From Mucilaginibacter ginsenosidivorans (lineage in GTDB: Bacteria; Bacteroidota; Bacteroidia; Sphingobacteriales; Sphingobacteriaceae): 64,000 nucleotides of DNA. Within the stretch, counting starts at the first letter, position 1. Every line of letters starts with the position of its first letter. The translations under genes and the position numbers were made by a program. Positions 7,910-15,758 of the stretch are shown one piece after another. Below the pieces are notes generated by a model. It saw nothing but the letters and a program-made list of their open reading frames with translations. It did no database searches and was not told the origin of the DNA. Location of the stretch: the NCBI RefSeq assembly GCF_007971025.1, contig NZ_CP042436.1, positions 4,774,001 through 4,838,000 on the forward strand, written 5' to 3'.

Positions 7910-9217
7910 TTACAATCTGCCATCAATCAGCCCCCTGTCCAGGAAAGCTTTGGTGTCGAAAATGACCCCGTTATTGCGTTTGATCTTATGATATTCAAAA
8001 TCGCGGAATTGGTTATGTGCGACAGCCACTACTATGGCATCGTAAATAACGTTGTTCTTCAGGTCATTTAGAATGGTAATGCCGTATTCATGTTCAACCT
8101 CATTCACATTGGCCCATGGATCAAAAATGTCTACTTCCAGCCCGAACTGAACCAATTCATGATAAATATCCACCACCCTGGTATTACGCACATCAGGACA
8201 ATTTTCCTTAAATGTGATTCCCATTATCAAAGCTTTCGAGCCTTTTATCTTATGATCTTTATCGATCATCAGCTTAACTACCTTGTTGGCAACAAATGAC
8301 CCCATGGTATCATTTACGCGCCTGCCAGACAGGATAACCTGTGGATGATAGCCCAGCGATTGGGCCTTGTGTGCCAGGTAATACGGGTCGACGCCGATAC
8401 AATGCCCCCCAACTAGTCCGGGGTTGTACTTCAGAAAGTTCCATTTTGTGGCTGCAGCTTCTATTACATCGTTGGTATCGATGCCGATGCGGTCAAATAT
8501 CAGCGCAAGTTCATTTACAAAGGAGATGTTCACATCGCGCTGGGCATTTTCTATTGCCTTCGAAGCCTCAGCAACCTTTATACTGGGAGCCTTATGGGTA
8601 CCAGCTGTTATAATCGATCGATATAATGCATCTACCTGTTCTGCTATTTCCGGCGTCGAGCCACTGGTAACCTTTTTAATTTTAGTTAATGTGTTCACTT
8701 TGTCGCCGGGGTTAATACGTTCAGGCGAATATCCAGCAAAAAAGTCAACGTTAAATTTCAATCCCGACGTTTTCTCAAGTACCGGAACACAGTCTTCCTC
8801 GGTACACCCAGGATACACCGTGGATTCATAAATAACCAGGTCGCCACTTTTCAGAGCCGTGCCCAGCATTGCCGAGGCTTTGAGCAATGGTGTAAGATCC
8901 GGTGCTTTGAATTGATCTATCGGGGTGGGCACGGTTACAATAAAAACATTGCAAGTCTTCAGGTCATCCTTATTTGACGAAAAATGCAATCCCCCTGAGC
9001 TATCATTTTTCTTTTTTCCGATAACCAGTTTAAGGTCGTCGATACTCGCCTCTTTAGTGCGGTCGGTACCTTCGCTAAGTTCTTTTACCCTTTCCTCATT
9101 TATGTCAAAACCAAGCACATCATACTGCTTCGCAAACTCAATGGCAAGTGGCAGGCCCACATAGCCCAATCCAATAATAGCAATTTTAACTTCTTTGGGA
9201 TTGTGAATATCGATCAT
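7910..9217 (-). CDS. UDP-N-acetylhexosamine 6-dehydrogenase (TviB/WbpA/WbpO type nucleotide-sugar dehydrogenase)
   Basis: A 435-residue NAD-dependent nucleotide-sugar dehydrogenase that oxidises C6 of a UDP-sugar to the uronate in two steps. The Rossmann motif IGLGYVGLPLA is near residue 15, and the catalytic cysteine sits in GGHCIGVDPYYL near residue 265. The following KAQSLGYHPQVILSGRRVND and the N-terminal block FDINEERVKELSEG are typical of the UDP-GlcNAc/UDP-GalNAc branch rather than the UDP-glucose branch. The product, a UDP-N-acetylhexosaminuronate, would supply an acidic sugar for the exopolysaccharide, consistent with a uronate-cleaving lyase at the other end of the locus. GlcNAc versus GalNAc cannot be decided by eye. 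Confidence 0.88.
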   Translation of the reverse strand: MIDIHNPKEVKIAIIGLGYVGLPLAIEFAKQYDVLGFDINEERVKELSEGTDRTKEASIDDLKLVIGKKKNDSSGGLHFSSNKDDLKTCNVFIVTVPTPIDQFKAPDLTPLLKASAMLGTALKSGDLVIYESTVYPGCTEEDCVPVLEKTSGLKFNVDFFAGYSPERINPGDKVNTLTKIKKVTSGSTPEIAEQVDALYRSIITAGTHKAPSIKVAEASKAIENAQRDVNISFVNELALIFDRIGIDTNDVIEAAATKWNFLKYNPGLVGGHCIGVDPYYLAHKAQSLGYHPQVILSGRRVNDTMGSFVANKVVKLMIDKDHKIKGSKALIMGITFKENCPDVRNTRVVDIYHELVQFGLEVDIFDPWANVNEVEHEYGITILNDLKNNVIYDAIVVAVAHNQFRDFEYHKIKRNNGVIFDTKAFLDRGLIDGRL

Positions 9218-9274
9218 TAATTTATACTGAAATGTTAATAGTTAATGCAATTGCCACCGGCCATACCCGACTGA

Positions 9275-11635
9275 TTATTTTTTTCCGAAAAGTCGTGCAA
9301 ACCACGAGGTCTTTTTCTCTTCTTCCTGGTAGTAACCGCCGCCATAGCCGTAGCCATAGCCGTAGCCATATCCATAACCATAACTCGAGGAATAATCGAT
9401 AGAATTGAATACAATGTTGAGATGAGGCAATTTGTTGCTTTTATACAGCTCGTCAAGCATGAAAACCTGCTTTTTAAGCGTATAATTATGCCGCAGCATA
9501 AACAATGTTGCATTGGCAAATTTCCCAAGTATCTGCGCATCCGTTACAAGACCAACCGGCGGCGCATCCATTATTATATAATCAAACTCCTTTTTAAGCT
9601 CATTTATCAGGACTTCGATCCGGCCATTGGTAAGCAATTCAGCAGGGTTAGGGGGTATCTGCCCGCATGTAATAATGAAATAATTGGATTGCTGCGGTAT
9701 AGGTGCTATAATATCCTTATACGACATGTTGGATACCAGGTAGTTCGACAGGCCCTGGTTATTTGTAACCCCTAAAGCCTGGTGTAATTTGGGCTTTCGA
9801 AGATCCAGTTCCAGGATAACCACTTTCCTACCTGACATAGCCAAACTGCCACCCAGGTTAAGTGATACAAAGGATTTGCCCTCGCCACTTATCCCTGATG
9901 TAAACAACAGCACTTTGCTGGTTTGGTCGGCGCTGATAAATTGCAGGTTTGTGCGCAATGCTCTTATCTGTTCAGCAACCATCGAACGCGGCTTTTCAAC
10001 TGCAATTAATGGGGTAGACTCATCCGACTGGGCAATTTCGGCAAGTATGGGTATACGGGTAAATTTTTCTATATCCGACCGCTTCTTTATTTTGTTATTA
10101 AGCATGTCCCTGATATATATGACCCCGGTAGGAACCGCTAAGCCCAGGAACACAAAAAGACCCAAAACCAATGGGATCACCGGTTTTACCGGTATGTCGC
10201 TGCTACGCGCAACGTCAATGGTCCTGCTGTCGGCCAGGTTAGAGGCCAGCGACATAGCTTGCTCCTCACGCTTTTGCAGCAAAAAGTTAAACAGCGTGTT
10301 TTTAATATCCTGCTGACGCATAACGTCGAGCAAGCCGCGCTCTTTCGAAGGCACTTTTTGTATTACCGATTCGAATGTGCTGTTCTTATCCTGCAGTTGT
10401 TGCTGTGTTACTAACAATCCCGATTTAAGATTCTGTATAGATTGTGTTATAGCTGATTTCAGCGCTTTTATCTGGTCGTTGATTGAATTTACTATTGGGT
10501 TGGTCTCAGGGATTGTTTGAAGCAGACTCGCCTTCCTCAATTCGGCTTCACCCAACTGGCTTACCAAAGCAAGCAACGTTGGGTCGTCTATACCAAGCAT
10601 CGAAGGCAATTTCCCCTGTTCATTTTGCACGTAGGTCTCCAGGTTCTTCAACACGCTTAGCTGGATGTTTACCTTACTCAGATCGGCATCATTTTGCTGC
10701 ACACTTTGCATAAACACCTGCGACTGCGCACTTATATCCGTTATTCTATTGGCAGACTTGTAGCTCTCAACATTTCGCTCTGCTACACCCAGCTCTTCAG
10801 ATAAACTTTTCAAACGTTCATTAATGAACGACAAAGTGCTTGATGTAACCTTGTTTTTATCTTCTATTGCTGCATTATTATATTCATAAACCAGCCTGTT
10901 TAGAATGTCCTTGCCCCGTTGAGGCACCGCGTCCTGAAAAGTAATGATCAGCACGGTCCCTTCTTTGCTTACAGGGTTGATATTCAAAACATTGCTATAA
11001 TTTTGATACAGATCTGTGAGTTTATTAAAACCTACGTAAAAGTCCTGGTTCAATACCTTATCATCAAACCGCTTACAGGTTACTTCCAGTAATCCGAATT
11101 CAGTTTGAACCGGTGTATTTATAGGGGACTTTTTCCCGTTTATTTCAACGGTTTGTTTATCACGCACCTTAATAGAAATAAGATCCTTATAGCTCTGGTC
11201 GTTCGATTTTATAAGCCTTATCTCAAAAGGTAAATGATCATTATAGATCGGGTACTTTCTAACGCTGCCTACACCGTAGTATGAAACTTCCAGGCCCAGA
11301 GCCTTGATCACCTTTTCCATTAAAGTGTACGACTTTAATATCTGAACCTCATTGTCAATGATCTTGTCCGAGGTAAAAAGGTCCATGCTTTTCAGGATAT
11401 CATCTCCTGCACCTTGCGTAGCATTATCTTTATCCTGTTTAATTAAAAGGTCCGTCTCTATCTGAAAAAGGGGGGTGGTTACCTTAATATAGGTAAAAGC
11501 AAGGGCTACGGCTAAAATAATAGATACTGCATACCATTTCCAGTAATGCAGATATTTCATCACGAGTTCGCCAAAATCGGACCGATCGTCCTCGTCTGTT
11601 ACCGCACTATATCCCTTAATATCGTTATTATCCAT
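9275..11635 (-). CDS. Wzc/GumC-type exopolysaccharide chain-length determinant with tyrosine autokinase domain
   Basis: A 786-residue inner-membrane co-polymerase/BY-kinase. A Wzz domain with a first membrane helix (WYAVSIILAVALAFTYI, about residues 34-50) is followed by a long periplasmic coiled coil (residues 260-460), a GNVR-type segment and a second helix (VIPLVLGLFVFLGLAVPTG, near 500). The cytoplasmic kinase has Walker A SGISGEGKS near residue 580, Walker A' VILELDLRKP and Walker B YIIMDAPP near 690. The C-terminal tail has seven Tyr alternating with Gly, then GGGYY, the autophosphorylation cluster. In this family phosphorylation of the tail controls polymer length and export with Wza and Wzy. 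It follows the Wza gene by 38 bp. Confidence 0.93.
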   Translation of the reverse strand: MDNNDIKGYSAVTDEDDRSDFGELVMKYLHYWKWYAVSIILAVALAFTYIKVTTPLFQIETDLLIKQDKDNATQGAGDDILKSMDLFTSDKIIDNEVQILKSYTLMEKVIKALGLEVSYYGVGSVRKYPIYNDHLPFEIRLIKSNDQSYKDLISIKVRDKQTVEINGKKSPINTPVQTEFGLLEVTCKRFDDKVLNQDFYVGFNKLTDLYQNYSNVLNINPVSKEGTVLIITFQDAVPQRGKDILNRLVYEYNNAAIEDKNKVTSSTLSFINERLKSLSEELGVAERNVESYKSANRITDISAQSQVFMQSVQQNDADLSKVNIQLSVLKNLETYVQNEQGKLPSMLGIDDPTLLALVSQLGEAELRKASLLQTIPETNPIVNSINDQIKALKSAITQSIQNLKSGLLVTQQQLQDKNSTFESVIQKVPSKERGLLDVMRQQDIKNTLFNFLLQKREEQAMSLASNLADSRTIDVARSSDIPVKPVIPLVLGLFVFLGLAVPTGVIYIRDMLNNKIKKRSDIEKFTRIPILAEIAQSDESTPLIAVEKPRSMVAEQIRALRTNLQFISADQTSKVLLFTSGISGEGKSFVSLNLGGSLAMSGRKVVILELDLRKPKLHQALGVTNNQGLSNYLVSNMSYKDIIAPIPQQSNYFIITCGQIPPNPAELLTNGRIEVLINELKKEFDYIIMDAPPVGLVTDAQILGKFANATLFMLRHNYTLKKQVFMLDELYKSNKLPHLNIVFNSIDYSSSYGYGYGYGYGYGYGGGYYQEEEKKTSWFARLFGKK
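9342..9383. repeat. In-frame 12-bp tandem repeat coding the tyrosine tail of the Wzc-type kinase
   Basis: Two exact copies of a 12-bp unit (9342-9353 and 9354-9365) are followed by diverged copies to 9383. Each unit codes Tyr-Gly-Tyr-Gly on the minus strand. Because the unit is a multiple of three, slippage would change the number of phosphorylatable tyrosines without breaking the frame. Confidence 0.85.
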
Positions 11636-11673
11636 TGATTAAAAATAGTCAAAAATGATCTTTAATTGATAGG

Positions 11674-12504
11674 TTACTTTGATCTGTAAACAAGCAGTGC
11701 AATTGCAGCCAGGGTACTTAAAGCAACCGGCAGATATCTTATTACCGGGTCATTTTGCAGTGCCTTAACTCTTCCTTGTTCCACGTAGATAAGGTCGCCC
11801 GAATGGAGGTAATAATAGGGCGATGTGAATACCTCCCTGCTGTTTAGGTTAACTCTTCCAAATTCTTTCTTGCCGTCATCATTGCGGATAACAAGTATAT
11901 TGTCGTATCGCGCGAAGGGCGTCAGATCGCCCGCCATGGTTATGGCTTCGGGCAGGGTTACCCTCTCATTCGGAATTATGTATACCGATGGGTGCATAAC
12001 TTCACCCATTACAGAAATTTTATAATTTACAAACCTGACATTTACGGTCGGCTCTTTTAACCAAAATCTTAATTTGTTTTTGATAGTATCCTTTGCCTCC
12101 GTCGTTGTTAACCCCGCAACTTTTACCGAGCCAAGGAGCGGCATTTCAATTTCACCGTTGGCATCAACCAGGTAGCCTGTTGAGGCACTTTGCGTTAACG
12201 ATGTTTGCGGTACTCCTACAGAAGCGTTTCCATTATTATTTGCATCCGGTGCTGCAATACCAGTACCTGAGCTTCCTGAAAAAGGGTTGAAAAAACTACT
12301 TGCTGCCGAACTTAATGAGTTAACCGGTATGGCCAAAATGTCGCCCGATTGTATTTTGGGTATATAAGCTTTCGATATATTTATGGTATCGGGCCAGTTG
12401 GCCGTGTTTTGAAAATAAATGAATTTTTTCTGATTAGCACAGGAGTTAAGAAGCACGATAGGTACAAAAAACCACAATATACTCCTGCAAATATTTTTTT
12501 TCAT
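11674..12504 (-). CDS. Wza/GumB-type outer-membrane polysaccharide export lipoprotein
   Basis: An export lipoprotein of 276 residues when started at the ATG at 12504. That start gives a clean lipoprotein signal MKKNICRSILWFFVPIVLLN-SC; an ATG 51 bp further upstream would add a charged leader and lies after the predicted promoter start point, so it is less likely. Residues 45-160 form the polysaccharide export (PES) domain with SGDILAIPVNSL and LVDANGEIEMPLLGSVKVAGLT; a SLBB-type domain follows (ISVMGEVMHPSVYIIPNERVT). A hydrophobic stretch LPVALSTLAAIALLVYR ends the protein. It would form the outer-membrane export channel for the polymer, partnered with the Wzc-type kinase. It is the first gene of the exopolysaccharide operon. 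Confidence 0.92.
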   Translation of the reverse strand: MKKNICRSILWFFVPIVLLNSCANQKKFIYFQNTANWPDTINISKAYIPKIQSGDILAIPVNSLSSAASSFFNPFSGSSGTGIAAPDANNNGNASVGVPQTSLTQSASTGYLVDANGEIEMPLLGSVKVAGLTTTEAKDTIKNKLRFWLKEPTVNVRFVNYKISVMGEVMHPSVYIIPNERVTLPEAITMAGDLTPFARYDNILVIRNDDGKKEFGRVNLNSREVFTSPYYYLHSGDLIYVEQGRVKALQNDPVIRYLPVALSTLAAIALLVYRSK

Positions 12505-12552
12505 GATGTATAATTGGGGATGGTAAAAGTTTTCTTCATGAGGCGTTCGCGG

Positions 12553-12560
12553 CAAAAATA
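12553..12560 (-). promoter_or_regulatory. Candidate -7 element of the exopolysaccharide operon promoter
   Basis: On the minus strand TATTTTTG matches the Bacteroidota -7 consensus TAnnTTTG, about 49 bp before the Wza ATG. The upstream stretch is A/T-rich with no exact TTG at the -33 distance, so the element is only a candidate. The rest of the 197-bp gap up to the S4 gene holds nothing else recognisable. Confidence 0.45.
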
Positions 12561-12701
12561 TATTTTTTTATTAATAAAAACGAATTGAGTTGTGTGCGGC
12601 GGATGTATAATATTCCTGCTCCGGCATCGTCATATCGCTTGTTGATCATGATTTAAAACTTTTATTTTCAATAATTTAAAGCTGGAATTGATAAAACAGA
12701 T

Positions 12702-13103
12702 CTACTCCCCTTTTTCAAAAAATCCGCTCTTCAGCTCGTCTATATCTCTCCTGTCACGCTTGGTTGGTCTGCCGGTACCGCGGTCGCGTTTTAGCAGCGG
12801 CGCGTGGAACATGGATTTGAATTGAGCGGTATGCTCCACCGGCGTTTCATCAGCAAAAAAATTGGCCACACTTTTTGCATCCATCCTATTTTCGAGCAAG
12901 CCTGTAACCCTTATTACTTTCCTTTCAATTCCTTTAGACACCTGGTACACCTCGCCTATCTTTACCTCGTGCGACGGCTTTATATTCTGCCCGTCCAGCT
13001 TTACCCGTCCTGCTTTACATGCCTCGGTCGCAAGTGTTCTTGTTTTAAATATTCTTATTGCCCATAAATATTTATCTATTCTCAATTTTTCCTTTTCCGG
13101 CAT
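12702..13103 (-). CDS. S4-domain RNA-binding protein, Hsp15/HslR-like
   Basis: A 133-residue basic protein with an N-terminal S4 RNA-binding domain (LRIDKYLWAIRIFKTRTLA, then CKAGRVKLDG and KIGEVYQVSKG). This matches ribosome-associated heat-shock protein Hsp15, which in E. coli binds free 50S subunits carrying a nascent chain. The C-terminus is charged (LLKRDRGTGRPTKRDRRDIDEL), another feature of the family. It is transcribed alone, divergently from dapD. The stop lies about 200 bp from the exopolysaccharide operon start, with no obvious strong terminator. Confidence 0.85.
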   Translation of the reverse strand: MPEKEKLRIDKYLWAIRIFKTRTLATEACKAGRVKLDGQNIKPSHEVKIGEVYQVSKGIERKVIRVTGLLENRMDAKSVANFFADETPVEHTAQFKSMFHAPLLKRDRGTGRPTKRDRRDIDELKSGFFEKGE

Positions 13104-13147
13104 AATCGATATAACGTTTTATAAGTATTACAGGTATTAAACTTAAG

Positions 13148-13176
13148 CAAATATTGCATAAACAAATCTGCACCAA
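13148..13176 (-). promoter_or_regulatory. Candidate promoter of the S4-domain gene
   Basis: On the minus strand TTG (13174-13176) is followed after 18 bp by AATATTTG (13148-13155), one mismatch from TAnnTTTG. It lies 45 bp upstream of the ATG, inside the 107-bp divergent gap shared with dapD. No convincing dapD promoter was seen in the same gap. Confidence 0.4.
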
Positions 13177-13210
13177 AATCCTTTAATTTGTCAAAAGTTT
13201 AATTTTACCG

Positions 13211-14026
13211 ATGCAAAATCTAAAAAAATTGGTCGAAGAGGCCTGGGAAGACCGCAACCTGCTGGCAAATCGTGATTATACAACTGCTATTGAAACAGTG
13301 ATACAAAGTCTTGATAAAGGCGAAATGCGGGTAGCTGAACCAATTGCACACCGCTGGCATACACATGAATGGATAAAAAAGGCTGTAATACTTTATTTTC
13401 CTATACGCAATATGGAAGAGATATCAGTGGGCCCCTTCGTTTTCCATGATAAAATGAAATTAAAAACGGACTATAAAAAAACCGGGGTTCGTGTAGTTCC
13501 TCATGCGGTTGCGCGTTACGGCGCTTACCTGGCCAAGGGCGTTATCATGATGCCGTCATATGTTAATATCGGGGCCTATGTAGATGAAGGTACCATGGTT
13601 GATACCTGGGCTACGGTGGGTTCCTGCGCACAGGTGGGAAAACATTGCCACTTGAGCGGTGGTGTCGGCATCGGTGGCGTACTGGAACCGGTACAGGCTT
13701 CGCCGGTTATTATCGAAGATAATTGTTTCCTGGGTTCGAGGGCCATTGTTGTTGAAGGTGTGCACCTTGAAAAAGAAGTGGTTTTGGGTGCGAACGTGGT
13801 TTTGACCGCATCAACCAAGATCATAGACGTTACCGGCGACCGCCCGGTCGAATATAAAGGAATAGTTCCTGAAAGGTCTGTTGTTATACCAGGCTCCTAC
13901 ACCAAAACATTTCCAGCAGGCGATTACCAGGTACCATGCGCACTCATCATAGGCAAACGCAAGGAGTCGACAGACAAAAAAACCTCACTCAACGATGCTT
14001 TGAGGGAAAATAACGTAGCGGTATAA
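13211..14026 (+). CDS. dapD: 2,3,4,5-tetrahydropyridine-2,6-dicarboxylate N-succinyltransferase
   Basis: A 271-residue enzyme of the succinylase branch of lysine/diaminopimelate synthesis; it succinylates tetrahydrodipicolinate using succinyl-CoA. The N-terminal helical part (LKKLVEEAWEDRN) is followed by a left-handed beta-helix with the hexapeptide pattern in MMPSYVNIGAYVDEGTMVDT and WATVGSCAQVGKHCHLSGG, and the signature IGGVLEPVQASPVIIEDNCF. Length is that of the family. Stop TAA is followed immediately by the ATG of the next gene. It opens a plus-strand run of six genes. Confidence 0.95.
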   Translation: MQNLKKLVEEAWEDRNLLANRDYTTAIETVIQSLDKGEMRVAEPIAHRWHTHEWIKKAVILYFPIRNMEEISVGPFVFHDKMKLKTDYKKTGVRVVPHAVARYGAYLAKGVIMMPSYVNIGAYVDEGTMVDTWATVGSCAQVGKHCHLSGGVGIGGVLEPVQASPVIIEDNCFLGSRAIVVEGVHLEKEVVLGANVVLTASTKIIDVTGDRPVEYKGIVPERSVVIPGSYTKTFPAGDYQVPCALIIGKRKESTDKKTSLNDALRENNVAV

Positions 14027-15154
14027 ATGCGAATCGGGTACGATGCCAAACGCGCTTTTTTAAACCGGACCGGGTTAGGCAACTATAGTCGCTGGCTTAT
14101 CCGGTCAATGGCTTCGTATTGTCCACAAAATACTTATTTCTTATATACCCCAAAGGTAAGGCACGAAAACGGGCTTAGTTTTCCATCAAGTTTTCAGAAT
14201 GTAGTGGCCGTTGTTCCGCGTTCCAAATTCTTCACCTCGCTATGGCGCAGCGCCGGTGTTGTAAAAGACCTGAAGCGCGATCAGATAGATCTTTACCATG
14301 GCCTCAGTCATGAACTGCCCCGGGGCATTGATAAAAAAGGTATTCGGTCAGTTGTAACCGTGCACGATTTGATATTCATGCGGTTCCCGCAATATTTCGG
14401 AGTCATCAACAGATTGATCTATGGTTCAAAATTGAAGCACGCCTGCCGGGTAGCAGATAAGGTAGTGGCGATAAGCAAACGCACTAAACAGGACTTGGTG
14501 GAACTACTAAATATTCCGCCTGAAAAAATTGCTGTAGTGTACCAGGGTTGTGACCCGGTTTTCAGAAAAGAATGTAGTGAACAGGAAAAACAAATTGTTC
14601 TAAAAAGGCATGATCTGCCCGGCGAGTTTATCCTCAACGTGGGTACTATTGAAGAGCGCAAGAACCTCGTCCAGTTGATCAATGCCCTGCCCAAACTAAA
14701 TAGCGGTATCAAATTGGTTGTTGTAGGCAGGCAAACGCCTTACATGAACCATGTTAAACAAGCTATCGATCTGCATCAGATAGAAAGCCGTGTCATATTC
14801 CTGGATTCAGTAAGCTTTTCTGAACTCCCGGCTCTTTACCAATCGGCCAAAGCTTTTGTTTATCCGTCGCGCTACGAAGGGTTTGGAATACCTGTGCTTG
14901 AAGCTCTTTGTTCCGGTGTTCCCGTTGTTGCTGCTACCGGTTCGTGCCTGGAAGAAGCAGGCGGAACGTACACGCAATATGCCCCCCCTGATGATGTAAA
15001 CATGCTAACCGAAAAGTTGAACCTTGTATTAGGCGACGAAGAATTGCGTCAGAAAATGATTACCAGAGGCAGGGAATATTCAGCGAATTTCGATGATAAA
15101 ACGCTGGCCGGCCAAATGTTCGACATATATAAAAATATACTTCAAAATGCTTAG
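14027..15154 (+). CDS. Glycosyltransferase family 4 (mannosyltransferase-like)
   Basis: A 375-residue GT-B enzyme with a typical GT4 donor site: GTIEERKN near residue 205, VVVGRQTPYM near 230 and an intact EX7E motif in YPSRYEGFGIPVLEAL near 285. The N-terminal segment RIGYDAKRAFLNRTGLGNY and VTVHDLIFMRFPQYF are typical of mannosyl- or rhamnosyltransferases with WbdA/MtfB-like start. It begins at the base after the dapD stop and ends 8 bp inside the next gene, so it sits within a housekeeping operon rather than in the polysaccharide locus. The sugar transferred is unknown. Confidence 0.88.
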   Translation: MRIGYDAKRAFLNRTGLGNYSRWLIRSMASYCPQNTYFLYTPKVRHENGLSFPSSFQNVVAVVPRSKFFTSLWRSAGVVKDLKRDQIDLYHGLSHELPRGIDKKGIRSVVTVHDLIFMRFPQYFGVINRLIYGSKLKHACRVADKVVAISKRTKQDLVELLNIPPEKIAVVYQGCDPVFRKECSEQEKQIVLKRHDLPGEFILNVGTIEERKNLVQLINALPKLNSGIKLVVVGRQTPYMNHVKQAIDLHQIESRVIFLDSVSFSELPALYQSAKAFVYPSRYEGFGIPVLEALCSGVPVVAATGSCLEEAGGTYTQYAPPDDVNMLTEKLNLVLGDEELRQKMITRGREYSANFDDKTLAGQMFDIYKNILQNA

Positions 15155-15713
15155 AGACGAGGTTGCCAAAGCACTGAAAATTGTGCAGGACGGCGGTATA
15201 ATCCTGTACCCCACCGACACTATTTGGGGTATCGGCTGCGATGCTACTAATACCGATGCCATAAAAAGAATATATCAGCTTAAACAGCGCGACGAAGCTA
15301 AGAGCATGATCATCCTCCTTGACACAGAAAACCGGTTGGAAAGCTATATTAAAGAGGTGCCTCCAATAGCTTATGAATTAATAGAATTTGCCGAAAACCC
15401 GTTAACGCTGGTTATGCCGGGCGCCAAAAACATCTCTCCGGCCATCATCAACGAGGACGGCAGTGTTGCCATACGCGTTGCCAGGCACGATTTCTGTCAG
15501 CAATTGATACAAAGATTACGCAAGCCATTGGTGTCCACGTCGGCCAATATCAGCGGCAGGCCTTCTCCTCAGAATTTCAACCAGGTGGACCCCGGGATCA
15601 TCGATGGCGTAGATTATGTAGTGGACCTGGAGCAGCACAATACCGAACTGAAAAAGCCTTCCACTATCATGCGTTTGCAACCTGATGGGCGCTTCGAATT
15701 TATCCGGCGCTAA
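15147..15713 (+). CDS. L-threonylcarbamoyladenylate synthase (TsaC/Sua5/YrdC family)
   Basis: The 188-residue YrdC-domain enzyme makes threonylcarbamoyl-AMP from threonine, bicarbonate and ATP, the first step of t6A37 in tRNAs reading ANN codons. Visible motifs are GGIILYPTDTIWGIGCDATN near residue 17 (split: GGIILYPTDT, IWGIGCDA), LKQRDEAKSM, and the later LVSTSANISGRPSPQNF. I start at ATG 15147, which overlaps the glycosyltransferase stop by 8 bp; an ATG further upstream adds 18 residues not expected in the family. It lacks the extra C-terminal Sua5 domain, so it is the short TsaC-like form. The neighbours cca and miaA also act on tRNA. Confidence 0.92.
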   Translation: MLRDEVAKALKIVQDGGIILYPTDTIWGIGCDATNTDAIKRIYQLKQRDEAKSMIILLDTENRLESYIKEVPPIAYELIEFAENPLTLVMPGAKNISPAIINEDGSVAIRVARHDFCQQLIQRLRKPLVSTSANISGRPSPQNFNQVDPGIIDGVDYVVDLEQHNTELKKPSTIMRLQPDGRFEFIRR

Positions 15714-15758
15714 TTTATTTATGGTTTTAGCCATACTAATTACGATTTTTGTAGCCTG

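Noticed and set aside
9235..9540. A 101-codon minus-strand frame overlapping the 3' end of the Wzc-type gene
   Set aside because: It reads the tyrosine-tail repeat in another frame (Met-Ala-Thr repeats); a by-product of the tandem repeat.
9789..10316. A 175-codon plus-strand open frame opposite the Wzc-type kinase
   Set aside because: Antisense shadow of Walker A region coding; no start signals or family features.
12505..12555. Upstream ATG for the Wza-type gene
   Set aside because: It would bury the lipoprotein signal behind 17 charged residues and lies at or before the predicted transcription start.
13104..13210. Promoter for dapD in the divergent gap
   Set aside because: TAATTTG is present but one base short of the consensus and without a correctly spaced TTG.
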